A stretch of DNA of 22,758 bases from a virus, in IMG/VR virus record IMGVR_UViG_3300042923_000987, positions 1-22,758 of that record. One strand, written 5' to 3'. The position numbers and the translations under genes were made by a program. This document shows positions 10,091 through 17,855 of the stretch, piece by piece. The notes under the pieces are model-generated. The model did not search any database and was not told the origin of the DNA. It saw nothing but the letters and a program-made list of their open reading frames with translations. Numbering within the stretch: the first letter of the stretch is position 1; every line of letters starts with the position of its first letter.

Positions 10091-10119
10091 ATCATATTTG
10101 TGGAGCTAATTAGCAGTAA
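10091..10119 (-). promoter_or_regulatory. Sigma70-type promoter of orphan B
   Basis: On the minus strand TTACTG (complement of 10114-10119) and TATGAT (complement of 10091-10096) are 17 bp apart. Start of transcription near 10084 would give a leader of about 20 nt before ATG 10063. The TAAATAC motif of neighbouring phage genes is absent here. Confidence 0.6.
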
Positions 10120-10137
10120 TTATCATAGAATAATCGA

Positions 10138-10416
10138 TTAACTACCACCAACCAATAGTATAAGTACTTTCCATACTTCACTCAACGGTACTGGGGGTAG
10201 TAACACACCAAACGCTGCCAGTACCGGGATGATAACATAGTTCCAGAGTACAATGAATGTCAGTACCCATCCCAGCCCCTGACGCCATGTATACCCATTA
10301 CGTGTTTCCTCAAGTGTAATCTGGTTCTGCTCATGACTGTTCTGTACAGTTTCATCCTTCTTCTTCTGAAACAACCCTACCCCGGCCTTAATCAATTCTA
10401 AAATTATACTTATCAT
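10138..10416 (-). CDS. Holin-like small membrane protein
   Basis: A 92-aa protein with an amphipathic N-terminal helix (residues 1-16), a charged linker KKKDETVQNSHEQ, and two hydrophobic stretches (about 50-74 and 79-90). The arrangement, with RQGLGWVLTF entering the first long helix and a proline turn before the last, is like phage 3-TM holins (GP_holin type), which permeabilise the inner membrane at lysis. The start overlaps the previous stop as ATGA. The T4-type lysozyme, its expected partner, is 1.4 kb away on the other strand. The assignment rests on architecture and context. Confidence 0.65.
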   Translation of the reverse strand: MISIILELIKAGVGLFQKKKDETVQNSHEQNQITLEETRNGYTWRQGLGWVLTFIVLWNYVIIPVLAAFGVLLPPVPLSEVWKVLILLVGGS

Positions 10417-10724
10417 TCAATAATCCCCACACAATACACCCAGAAGTACTTACCTTTGACGAACAATTTTGTACTATCAATTAGGTAAACATCCGTTTTA
10501 TCAGTCCTCAATTTCCATTCGAGCACACCATTTTCAAATCCCTGTGGTTTCTCAAAAACCACGTTCATATATGTGAGGCATTGCACCCCTGATTTTTTAA
10601 GAATCTTTTTAAACTTTGGCCCTAAAAAACAAATATCAGTTGGCATACCATTAGCATAAACCGGGATGCCATCCAGTGAAATATATGGCGTGAGTTCACC
10701 ATAATGTTTTTCATAAAAATCCAT
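10413..10724 (-). CDS. Small phage protein of unknown function
   Basis: A 103-aa soluble protein with no recognised family. It starts immediately after the TAG of the upstream gene (TAGATG) with GGAG about 10 bp upstream, and its own stop overlaps the holin start, so the three genes from 11291 to 10138 are translated as one unit. Sequence features are a GIPVYANGMP turn near residues 19-28, a basic stretch FKKILKKSG, and a hydrophobic C-terminus YFWVYCVGIIE. A structural or lysis-associated role would be guesswork. Confidence 0.7.
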   Translation of the reverse strand: MDFYEKHYGELTPYISLDGIPVYANGMPTDICFLGPKFKKILKKSGVQCLTYMNVVFEKPQGFENGVLEWKLRTDKTDVYLIDSTKLFVKGKYFWVYCVGIIE

Positions 10725-11291
10725 CTATTGTCTCCGTAATGTGAATGTACCTCGGATGTCATTCAATATGAGCATTGCACCGCGTTCTGCATTTGCGTAA
10801 AAATCGTATATCAGTTGTCGCCGTTTACTCTCACGAACACCAATCACTCTTTTCTTTTTCTTCTTCTGATTAGTATCGATTAATCGCTTCTTACCATTTT
10901 GAATAACCACTTTATATCTACCATTGGTAAGATTTGCCTTCAGCCCTGAAATGTTACCTTGCCGAGTTAAACGTGCATTACTTGTTGGGATGTACTTCTC
11001 ATATGCTGATGGATGTACCAATACATCGTAAAGGTACTTCGCCTGAAGATCTTTAATAATGATGTTTGCAGTTACACCCGTACCAGTTTTCCTATATGTG
11101 AAAAGTACTGCACGATTAGTAAATGGTACTGGCCCTTTATCAACTGACTGGGATATTTCCCTTTGTAAATGGATTGATAATGCTCGTGCTCTGTTAATTA
11201 TTTCTTTTTGGAAGTTCTGCCCTAATTGCCTTCCCTGAGTGTTTAGATATGCCGTGGCATTACTAATACCTGTTATGTTTCCATTAATCAT
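10725..11291 (-). CDS. Tail-completion / minor tail protein Z-like
   Basis: A 188-aa basic protein. The pattern ALSIHLQREISQSVDKGPVPFTNRA, shown in part, followed by a beta-rich KTGTGVTANIIIKDLQAKYL segment, resembles lambda gpZ/HK97 gp10-type proteins that finish the tail terminus for head joining (family recognised by pattern only). A lysine run (about residues 143-148) follows. GAGG lies about 10 bp before the start. In lambda-like phages this gene precedes the major tail protein, but here it lies after the tip genes beside lysis genes, so it is either relocated or not a gpZ homologue. Confidence 0.5.
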   Translation of the reverse strand: MINGNITGISNATAYLNTQGRQLGQNFQKEIINRARALSIHLQREISQSVDKGPVPFTNRAVLFTYRKTGTGVTANIIIKDLQAKYLYDVLVHPSAYEKYIPTSNARLTRQGNISGLKANLTNGRYKVVIQNGKKRLIDTNQKKKKKRVIGVRESKRRQLIYDFYANAERGAMLILNDIRGTFTLRRQ

Positions 11292-11302
11292 TTATATTTA
11301 CC

Positions 11303-11737
11303 TCATAGGTACGAGCGTACTTCTTGCATGATGTTGAAGATTTTTGCTCTATCATTAAGTGATGGTAATTTACATTTATGAATCACTGCATAGTTCAGAC
11401 AATTTGGTTGTAATCCTTCACATACAATGAGGGATAGTTCTGCGAGAAGCGTTTCATTCATTGTGGGAAATGCCCATAGTACAACTCTCTCGTACTCAGC
11501 CCCTTCATCAATTAGCTTATTAACAGTAGTGCTACTACTCGAGTACTCACGCCAACCGTTTTCAATGGAGTTACTTTTAATCTTCTTATAGGTTTTAACC
11601 CGCTTATAAATCTGTTTACTACCATAGTACACCTGCCCTGTTTCGGGAAAACGAAACATATAAATGAAGCCAGCATAACTACCATCAGTTAAATCTTCTT
11701 CCGTCCAGTCCCCAGTATATTTCCATGCATTCATCAT
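11303..11737 (-). CDS. GIY-YIG-like nuclease-domain protein
   Basis: A 144-aa protein with the GIY-YIG layout: GFIY (23-26), YYGSK (37-41) with R46 about ten residues later, E100 in the LLAELSL helix, and N115 in NCLNY. These fit the five conserved positions of the fold. In phages such single-domain proteins are usually homing endonucleases or SegA/endonuclease II-like enzymes. No DNA-binding C-terminal domain is visible, so a stand-alone nuclease is likely. AAAGG lies 5 bp before the first of two adjacent ATGs. The gene is as GTAC-rich as the phage core, so it is not a recent arrival. It diverges from the lysozyme gene. Confidence 0.6.
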   Translation of the reverse strand: MMNAWKYTGDWTEEDLTDGSYAGFIYMFRFPETGQVYYGSKQIYKRVKTYKKIKSNSIENGWREYSSSSTTVNKLIDEGAEYERVVLWAFPTMNETLLAELSLIVCEGLQPNCLNYAVIHKCKLPSLNDRAKIFNIMQEVRSYL

Positions 11738-11771
11738 AAATACCTTTATTAATAATTTATAAGGTATTTAG
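11736..11771. promoter_or_regulatory. Palindromic divergent control region between GIY-YIG gene and lysozyme
   Basis: TAAATACC (11737-11744) and GGTATTTA (11763-11770) are perfect 8-bp inverted arms around an all-AT spacer. Each arm reads as the putative phage promoter motif toward one gene (30 bp before lysozyme, 26 bp before GIY-YIG) and, on the other strand, gives part of the Shine-Dalgarno (AAGG or AAAGG) of the opposite gene. The two uses cannot be separated by eye. Confidence 0.45.
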
Positions 11772-11774
11772 TAA

Positions 11775-12221
11775 ATGGATTTAAAAAACAGATTAAAGAA
11801 ATATGAAGGTACTAAAGAGTACCAAGCAAAACTGGGTTATTTTAGGAATGGTAGGTTCTGGCCCTACAGTGATTCATTGGGATTTAGTACAATTGGGTAC
11901 GGTCATTTGATTAGTAAGACGGAAAAATTCAAAAATGGATTAACTGAATTAGAGGCGGATAAACTATTATCCCGAGATCTTGCACATGCAGTAATGCAGG
12001 TTCAATCACTGGGGTTAAATGTTCCAGATGACTGGAATGATTTTTTAATCATCATGGTATTTCAGTTAGGATTGGGTGGTGTTCAGAAGTTCAGAAAAAT
12101 GATTGCAGCCCTGAAAGTAAGAAACTATAAGGAAGCGATTAATCAAGCAAAAGATTCACTTTGGTACAGACAAACACCAAATCGCGTTAATGATATGATT
12201 GCACAACTGAGAAACAAATAA
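11775..12221 (+). CDS. T4-type lysozyme endolysin (GH24)
   Basis: A 148-aa muramidase that cuts the MurNAc-GlcNAc bond of peptidoglycan at lysis. The T4 catalytic triad E11-D20-T26 appears here as E11 (KKYEG), D33 (PYSDSLG) and T39 (FSTIGYGH); the shift is a 13-residue insertion containing GYFRNGRFW between E and D. The C-terminal helix WYRQTPNRVNDMI is nearly that of T4 (WYNQTPNRAKRVI). There is no signal peptide or SAR helix, so it needs a holin, and a holin-like gene is nearby. It is the only phage late gene on the plus strand. AAGGT is 8-9 bp upstream of the ATG, and a strong bidirectional terminator follows. Confidence 0.93.
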   Translation: MDLKNRLKKYEGTKEYQAKLGYFRNGRFWPYSDSLGFSTIGYGHLISKTEKFKNGLTELEADKLLSRDLAHAVMQVQSLGLNVPDDWNDFLIIMVFQLGLGGVQKFRKMIAALKVRNYKEAINQAKDSLWYRQTPNRVNDMIAQLRNK

Positions 12222-12222
12222 C

Positions 12223-12248
12223 AAAGGGGCATTACGCCCCTTTTGTAT
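12223..12248. terminator. Bidirectional intrinsic terminator after lysozyme
   Basis: AAAGGGGC-attac-GCCCCTTTTG forms an 8-bp stem with a 5-nt loop, followed by TTTTGTATTTT rightward and by a short U run leftward. The stop codon of the convergent minus-strand gene (12232-12234) lies inside the loop, so both genes share one hairpin. Confidence 0.85.
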
Positions 12249-12504
12249 TTTCGAGAATGGTTAAAATTTTTTCAACCTTCAAATTCATCTGGTTAATTTG
12301 ACTTTCCAGACTTTTAAGCATTTTTTTCATTTCGTCTTGTTCTGTTTCTAAACGTTCAATAGTACTTTCTGCAAGTACAATTTTAGTTTCAATAGTGCCA
12401 ACTCTTTTAAGTAAGTCTTCTGTATCTGAAGTTTTATCTCTGTAAACAGTCCATACAAAAGCCAGCCCCGCAACAACACATGCTACTATTGTCCATAGAT
12501 CCAT
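12232..12504 (-). CDS. Membrane-anchored coiled-coil protein (lysis accessory candidate)
   Basis: From ATG at 12502-12504 (GAGG 8 bp upstream, inside the four extra codons of the longer frame starting at 12516) the protein is 90 aa. Residues 4-21 form a membrane helix, and residues about 27-86 are a heptad-like coiled coil rich in E, K, L and I. Single-helix plus periplasmic coiled coil is the shape of an inner-membrane spanin, and position beside the lysozyme fits. No outer-membrane spanin partner is seen, so an antiholin or tail-associated protein remains possible. Its stop lies in the loop of the shared terminator. Confidence 0.65.
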   Translation of the reverse strand: MDLWTIVACVVAGLAFVWTVYRDKTSDTEDLLKRVGTIETKIVLAESTIERLETEQDEMKKMLKSLESQINQMNLKVEKILTILENTKGA

Positions 12505-12534
12505 TAAGTACCTCATTATTATTATTCTTATTAT

Positions 12535-12543
12535 TGTATTTAG
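12535..12543 (-). promoter_or_regulatory. Putative phage promoter motif TAAATACA
   Basis: Minus-strand CTAAATACA, whose TAA is also the stop codon of the upstream gene, lies 31 bp before the ATG at 12504. It is one copy of the recurring motif that resembles the T4 late promoter octamer TATAAATA. Confidence 0.35.
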
Positions 12544-13187
12544 TACCCGGTGAAGTATGCGAGTGCGATACGTAATCCACCGTTACCCATCGCAGTACGA
12601 TACGGTTTCTGGAACCTGTTAATGTACTGCAACTGAAATTGGGTACTACTGAGACGGCGAACCAGCAGACCAGAGTACCCGCCCTGTGTACCATCGGATG
12701 AGATATTACCTGGACACTGGCTAATGCAAATCCACGGATCGGCAAATGCAGTATTCAGGGTCAATGTTGTACCCAAATCATGTGATGATGGAACGGTAAA
12801 AAAATCCATTATCCGTGGCATTGTCCCGGCACTGGCAGCACTCCATGTTAGCTGGCCCGCTGCATTGAACACATCGAGATACCCGCTCTGGATTCCTACT
12901 GTATTGCTACTCAGTATGAACCGCCCCGTATTGGCCTGATAGAGGGATGCACCTGGAAAACAGTAGCTACCATTCACTTGTGGTTGATACCATCGCAGCC
13001 CGTCAGCCGGGAAGAAGTCCGATGCGAGGAAGCCCAGATTACCACCATCCCCAAAATCACTACTGAACCGATAGAATCCAGTATCAGACAGCCCTCCCAT
13101 CCCCTTAACGGCACTCATCACAATAGATTTGTTATCTGAATCAATAGTGAGTGCACCGTTTGAATTGTAAACCTCGAAACCTGACAT
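12540..13187 (-). CDS. Tail-tip associated protein
   Basis: A 215-aa protein starting MSGFEVYNSNGALTID. This opening (short aromatic-containing strand, then 'G-LT-D') is shared with the next gene (GLQCWDQYGRLVVD) and is common among small proteins encoded after J-like tip genes in siphophages. The remainder is glycine- and aromatic-rich with predicted beta-structure, no membrane segment and no catalytic motif. AGGGGGAACC lies directly before the ATG, 8 bp from the upstream stop. A part in host contact at the tail tip is inferred from position. The name of the family is uncertain. Confidence 0.7.
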   Translation of the reverse strand: MSGFEVYNSNGALTIDSDNKSIVMSAVKGMGGLSDTGFYRFSSDFGDGGNLGFLASDFFPADGLRWYQPQVNGSYCFPGASLYQANTGRFILSSNTVGIQSGYLDVFNAAGQLTWSAASAGTMPRIMDFFTVPSSHDLGTTLTLNTAFADPWICISQCPGNISSDGTQGGYSGLLVRRLSSTQFQLQYINRFQKPYRTAMGNGGLRIALAYFTGY

Positions 13188-13195
13188 GGTTCCCC

Positions 13196-13489
13196 CTATA
13201 CCTCAAATTTATAAACATCGAATGTTAGTGTTGCCGTGTACGGTGATGAGACTGGTAGGTACTGCACTGTGAAGGCATTGTTGCCAGGTATGCAGTAGTA
13301 ATCGTTCCAGTACAGACTGGTACGTAACACTGCTAACCATCCATTAGGACGCATACCCTGTACTGGTACAGACCAGGCGTTAGCACCTGGCCCCACATTC
13401 AGGTACACCGTACCGATATAACGCATGTTGTAATCACCAACATCTACTACCAACCTCCCGTACTGATCCCAGCATTGCAATCCTTGCAT
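13196..13489 (-). CDS. Small tail-tip associated protein
   Basis: A 97-aa, beta-rich protein (GLQCWDQYGRLVVDVGDY start). Its opening resembles the following 215-aa protein, suggesting that the two are related modules from duplication. It starts 4 bp after the stop of the J-like gene and ends 8 bp before the next ATG, so it belongs to the tail-tip operon. It has no membrane segment. The function is inferred only from context. Confidence 0.7.
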   Translation of the reverse strand: MQGLQCWDQYGRLVVDVGDYNMRYIGTVYLNVGPGANAWSVPVQGMRPNGWLAVLRTSLYWNDYYCIPGNNAFTVQYLPVSSPYTATLTFDVYKFEV

Positions 13490-13492
13490 AAA

Positions 13493-16400
13493 TCACCATA
13501 ACCCCATACGAACACGTAATGTGCCGTTATTATCGAAAATCTGAATAACATTATTATTAATTACTAATCTACCAGTACCGCCATTACCATTAATATAGAA
13601 AGTACCATCCTTATTAATCTGCCAACCAGAGTAGTTTGGATAGTAGTTATTACTCTGGATTGAGTTGGCAATCTTCGCATTGGTAATTGCACCATCCTGA
13701 ATTTTCGCATTAGTAATATGTCCATCAACAATCTTTGATACTGTAATGGAAGCATCACTGATTTTTGCAGTACCAATACTGGCATCGGCAATGATTGCAT
13801 TGTTCAGATATGTCATGCCGTTATAAACAGCGAAGGGTGCTACAGCATTAGTAGTAACGCCATAAGTGGGCGAAATGATAAACTTATCTGCCGCAAAATA
13901 CATTGCACTGGTATTAGTAGCTCCCGTACTGGCAAGAAGTTTGAAACCAGCAACTACACCATTTGCGTTTACGCTCATCGTATAGGAACTATTAACAGTT
14001 GCAGCATCAGCCTTAGTACTTAATTGTGTATTAACACTACCAATCTGATTGTTGAAAGTACTTTGCAACTGAGATAGCGATTGTGTCTGTGCACTATTAT
14101 TATTTACTACTGTCTGCGATAGATTTGCAATTTTAGAGTTATTATCCCCTACTCCCGATTCAACAATACCGATACGTTGACTCATGGCACTATTGTTATC
14201 AGTGATCTGAGTCTGTAGTAGTGTCTGACTGACAGAAATTTTACTATCAAATTCCTGTTTCGTCTGGGTTACTACCGTATTAGTATTCGCATATGCAGCC
14301 GCAATTGCATCATCAAGCGTATCAGACAGGCGTGTGTTGAGATTGAGAATATCATTAATGTTCTCTACATCCTGTTCTGAAAAATGATAATCACCACTTA
14401 CAGTGATAGTACTCTCTGGCGTATAGTTCAGATTATCGATACCGAATATATCGTAATGGGCGATCTTTACTCTGTATGTACCTGGCACTAAATTGAATGA
14501 GGTAAATTGAGGTGAAGCCGTATTCATATTCATTACAGTACTGTTCACTGTGTTCTGAATACTGATATAAGTACCGACATAATCACGTTCTAAATTAGTA
14601 TCATCCCAATCGACAAATAGTGACTTATAGCCAGGGGCGATCTTATAGCTTCCAGATGGTGATTTGTGCTGTTTGTTCTCAACGGTGATCTTCACCTCTT
14701 CAGAATACGTACCGCTCGTGAAGCCATGTGCGATAACCCCAATAGTAGGTCTACGAATCTTCGCGGCGTTCTTCTCAAACGTGAAATCAAAACTGGGTTG
14801 CTGTGTGTAGTAGGTATACGCGAGAGTAGTACCGTTATAGATACGAACCTCATAGTGTTTGAAGTACTCCGAGAAGGTACGCCCGTTCACCTTCAGGTTA
14901 GTCTGGTTGTTCCATGCAATGTTGAAGTCACCACTATCTGTCTCATACTGGCTGACGGTACTATTGACCAGATGCAGACCAGTAACAGCAGGTAGTGCAA
15001 AGTTGTATGCAGGGATGATACCCAGTAGGGTTAGCTTCTCACTGAGTAGACCAATGTTGTTATAGGCACATACTGCATAGTCATACTTCTCATCGGTACT
15101 CAATCCGTATAGCTCAAAATCAGTCTGGTACTTTGAGGTACTACCCGCATACGTCCAGTTTGAAGCAGTACTGAGACGGTAGTAGACATAGTACCCACGT
15201 AGGTACGGATCGGTACTGCCCTTCCAGCTCATCTCCACTACAGAGCCGCTCGTTATGTTCCCCATACGGTTAACTTTGAGATCCGTTGGTGGTACTACAG
15301 TTAATGCCGGGAAATTGATTGCCCCACCGGGAGACCAGATACCTGCGTCAACACCATCAAAGATCGAATCTGGGTACTCAACGGCACTAATGGTTACATA
15401 ACCGATACTCTCCTGATTTGTTGAGATATCTTTAGAAAGTACTTTAAACTTTCCATTAATTGCTAATTCATCATTTTTAACTTGTATTGAGTCCCATACC
15501 TTCAAGTCCCAGCCTTCACTGGTAGTGAAGCTGATAGTACGCAAGGCATACTTAGCTTTGAGTACTTCAGTATTCACCATGCGAGCTAATGTATCTTGAT
15601 CATACACCCACGTATAATCACGGCTAAGGGTAATTACCTGTCCATCTGTTTTTACTGCTTCATCAATACTGATATCAGAGGGAATACGTAGTACGTCAAT
15701 CTGGTATCTTGAGCCGGGAGAGGCATTAGTATATTTCGCGTCAATAGTATTGAAATAATCACTACTACCTGAAGTTGTAATTGATATCTTGCCAAACATA
15801 TTATGTTCATCGAATGATGAAACTGATAATGTTTTACGATCAGTTGCCATGCAGATTTGACCAGCATGGACATACATAATCCCGCCGAAAGACTGGAGGA
15901 TGTTTTCAATATTCTGCTTATATGAACTCTGATAGCTTATTGCACCATTGGCATAATATTCCATCTGGCTACAGTAGGCTGCCGCTTCTTTGAATGTATT
16001 TAGATTAATCAGATTTGGATCGACACCCATACCATATACATTATCTGTAAGATAATCATATATGATTGAAGGCGGATTCGAAGTAGCGAATTTCGTACCA
16101 TCAACGAGTGAAAGTACCTCCTGACCTTTCAACTCGGCCTGCATAGTGAACTGATCATTGACCAAGAGATTTTGTTCTAAACTATCCTGATCTTTTTTAA
16201 TGACTGCCGAAATGCTAACAATACCTTTACCTAAAAATTTATCTGTCCACTTAGGCCCGGCATATTGTTTTGCAAGACTTTTAGTACTTGTATAGTCACC
16301 ACCAAACGTAACTTCTAATGACAGATACGGACGGTACTTAGCGGCAATACTATTAACATCAACAATACCATCCTGAGTAAGGGGAGCGGCAAGTACCGGT

Positions 16401-16831
16401 TCACCATCGATATAGATTTGTTCAATATGCTTCTGTACGCCCGTATGGCATATTGCTTGCTCAGAGAACAAATATTGAGAATCACCATTGAGTACGTTAT
16501 ACCAGCTACAAATTGAACCAGTTAGGATAAAACTACCACCTGATACACCATTGCGGTGTGGTAGTTCCCCACCGTATAGTACTGGTAAGCCAGTTGTACC
16601 CGATGTACTTCGACTAAGAGTATCAGTTACATCCCCGTACCCCTGTACTGTTCCAGGTAACATACTTGTCAATAATGTTGTTGAAATTAATGATACACCT
16701 GCTGCTGCCGCCCCCCATCCTGCCGCTGCCATCAACGATATGCCGCTACCGGCAGTAAAATAAACGGCTGCGGCAACGACTACGCCCGTTAAAACTGCGG
16801 AGATGATCCCCATCCCACCTGATTTTCCCAT
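13493..16831 (-). CDS. J-like tail tip / central fibre host-specificity protein
   Basis: At 1112 aa this is the largest phage protein and the likely central tip protein that opens the tail and contacts the receptor. It has a glycine/alanine-rich hydrophobic N-terminus (about 9-55), the tip-scaffold region, then fibronectin type III-like domains starting near PPTDLKV (about residue 515). A long heptad-type segment of Q/N/S/V follows (about 850-950), then a DUF1983-like segment with AADKFIISPT, a set of short near-repeats (DASIG-AKI, DGAITNAKI) and a C-terminal NGTLRVRMG strand. GGAG is 9 bp before ATG 16831, which overlaps the upstream gene by 43 bp. GTAC is strongly enriched (about 40 in 3.3 kb). 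Confidence 0.9.
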   Translation of the reverse strand: MGKSGGMGIISAVLTGVVVAAAVYFTAGSGISLMAAAGWGAAAAGVSLISTTLLTSMLPGTVQGYGDVTDTLSRSTSGTTGLPVLYGGELPHRNGVSGGSFILTGSICSWYNVLNGDSQYLFSEQAICHTGVQKHIEQIYIDGEPVLAAPLTQDGIVDVNSIAAKYRPYLSLEVTFGGDYTSTKSLAKQYAGPKWTDKFLGKGIVSISAVIKKDQDSLEQNLLVNDQFTMQAELKGQEVLSLVDGTKFATSNPPSIIYDYLTDNVYGMGVDPNLINLNTFKEAAAYCSQMEYYANGAISYQSSYKQNIENILQSFGGIMYVHAGQICMATDRKTLSVSSFDEHNMFGKISITTSGSSDYFNTIDAKYTNASPGSRYQIDVLRIPSDISIDEAVKTDGQVITLSRDYTWVYDQDTLARMVNTEVLKAKYALRTISFTTSEGWDLKVWDSIQVKNDELAINGKFKVLSKDISTNQESIGYVTISAVEYPDSIFDGVDAGIWSPGGAINFPALTVVPPTDLKVNRMGNITSGSVVEMSWKGSTDPYLRGYYVYYRLSTASNWTYAGSTSKYQTDFELYGLSTDEKYDYAVCAYNNIGLLSEKLTLLGIIPAYNFALPAVTGLHLVNSTVSQYETDSGDFNIAWNNQTNLKVNGRTFSEYFKHYEVRIYNGTTLAYTYYTQQPSFDFTFEKNAAKIRRPTIGVIAHGFTSGTYSEEVKITVENKQHKSPSGSYKIAPGYKSLFVDWDDTNLERDYVGTYISIQNTVNSTVMNMNTASPQFTSFNLVPGTYRVKIAHYDIFGIDNLNYTPESTITVSGDYHFSEQDVENINDILNLNTRLSDTLDDAIAAAYANTNTVVTQTKQEFDSKISVSQTLLQTQITDNNSAMSQRIGIVESGVGDNNSKIANLSQTVVNNNSAQTQSLSQLQSTFNNQIGSVNTQLSTKADAATVNSSYTMSVNANGVVAGFKLLASTGATNTSAMYFAADKFIISPTYGVTTNAVAPFAVYNGMTYLNNAIIADASIGTAKISDASITVSKIVDGHITNAKIQDGAITNAKIANSIQSNNYYPNYSGWQINKDGTFYINGNGGTGRLVINNNVIQIFDNNGTLRVRMGLW

Positions 16832-17226
16832 CGACTAACTCTCCGTGTTCTGTAAAATGCCCCGTCCGTGGGCTTATTAATTAATTCAAATCCATCATGT
16901 GATTCATTCACACCTAACAAACGGTCAGAAATATAAACACCCATAATTAGTGAATTATCATTATCGAGCCAGATATCACCATCAATGGCAATTGATACTT
17001 CATCACAATGTTGTTTAATAATATCTTGCGTACTATCAAAACCTAATTTGCTTAGTTGTCGTATACCACCCTTAAGCGTTTTGTACTTTGCAATGCCTGA
17101 CCAATTAGTACCAGCAAATAAATCAACGATACGTAAGGCAACAATATTGCAATCATTCTTACCATATTGATAGTCACCATTGAGTGCTTGTTCAACTATA
17201 TTCATAATTTCATTATGTACATTCAT
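16789..17226 (-). CDS. DUF6950/NlpC-P60-like tail-tip assembly protein
   Basis: A 145-aa protein located directly before the J-like gene, the usual place of lambda gpK-like or DUF6950 proteins. The YGKNDCNIVALRIVDLFAG segment carries the W/Y-G-x-x-D-C pattern with the Cys expected for a papain-like peptidase fold. A clear catalytic histidine is not certain. A role in tail-tip assembly or in opening peptidoglycan during infection is inferred. The ATG at 17226 shares a base with the upstream stop (TGATG); a GTG one codon earlier is also in frame. Confidence 0.72.
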   Translation of the reverse strand: MNVHNEIMNIVEQALNGDYQYGKNDCNIVALRIVDLFAGTNWSGIAKYKTLKGGIRQLSKLGFDSTQDIIKQHCDEVSIAIDGDIWLDNDNSLIMGVYISDRLLGVNESHDGFELINKPTDGAFYRTRRVSRWENQVGWGSSPQF

Positions 17227-17855
17227 CACTTGTCCTTATATCGCCAGATTTGATCTGAGTTAACCTGCCCCAGTAAACTAAAATATTCATCGGTTGGATA
17301 ATATGATTGATAGACACTATTTGCTGCAATTGTCGGAGGTTGTCTATCCAATTTTTTGTAGACGCTATTAACGTATACTGTCATCTCATTAGTTTTATCA
17401 TTTGGGTCTGCAACTGCCTGTACGTAGTCAATAAAGCCCGAGAACAAAAGCATTGAGTACAGCGTACTACTGTCATAGGGATTGAGAATTACTAACCTAA
17501 TGTTAACCTGTGCATCCTTTAGAAAACCTCCTAATGCAAGCTGTCTTACGGATGACGTAACGTTAGATATCTTGAAATTGATTGCATCATTACTGATACC
17601 CTTCTCTTCCGTAAATGATGGTAATGAATCCTGAATAATATCGGGAAAACTAATATAGTTGTTACCTTCAATCTCAATATTCGTTAATCCATCAGTCCAG
17701 TAGAAGGCATTGCTTCCCTTCGGTAATACATCAAAACACCTTACATGCACACCCAACGACATAACTTCCATTACGGAAAGGCGAGTTTTATTACCACCGC
17801 GAACAAGGTTCCAATACATTAATAGTTTGGGGTTGGTTAAAATATATTCATTCAT
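17226..17855 (-). CDS. Tail-tip assembly protein (lambda L/DUF2163-DUF1833-like position)
   Basis: A 209-aa protein with a central beta-rich region. The segments FYWTDGLTNIEIEGNNYISFPDI, given here in part, and ISNVTSSVRQLALGG followed by VNIRLVILNP and LFSGFIDYVQA are typical of the baseplate-hub proteins between the M-like and K-like genes of siphophages. Start and previous stop overlap as TAATG, and its own stop overlaps the next start, indicating a tightly coupled translation unit. The exact family is not certain. Confidence 0.7.
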   Translation of the reverse strand: MNEYILTNPKLLMYWNLVRGGNKTRLSVMEVMSLGVHVRCFDVLPKGSNAFYWTDGLTNIEIEGNNYISFPDIIQDSLPSFTEEKGISNDAINFKISNVTSSVRQLALGGFLKDAQVNIRLVILNPYDSSTLYSMLLFSGFIDYVQAVADPNDKTNEMTVYVNSVYKKLDRQPPTIAANSVYQSYYPTDEYFSLLGQVNSDQIWRYKDK

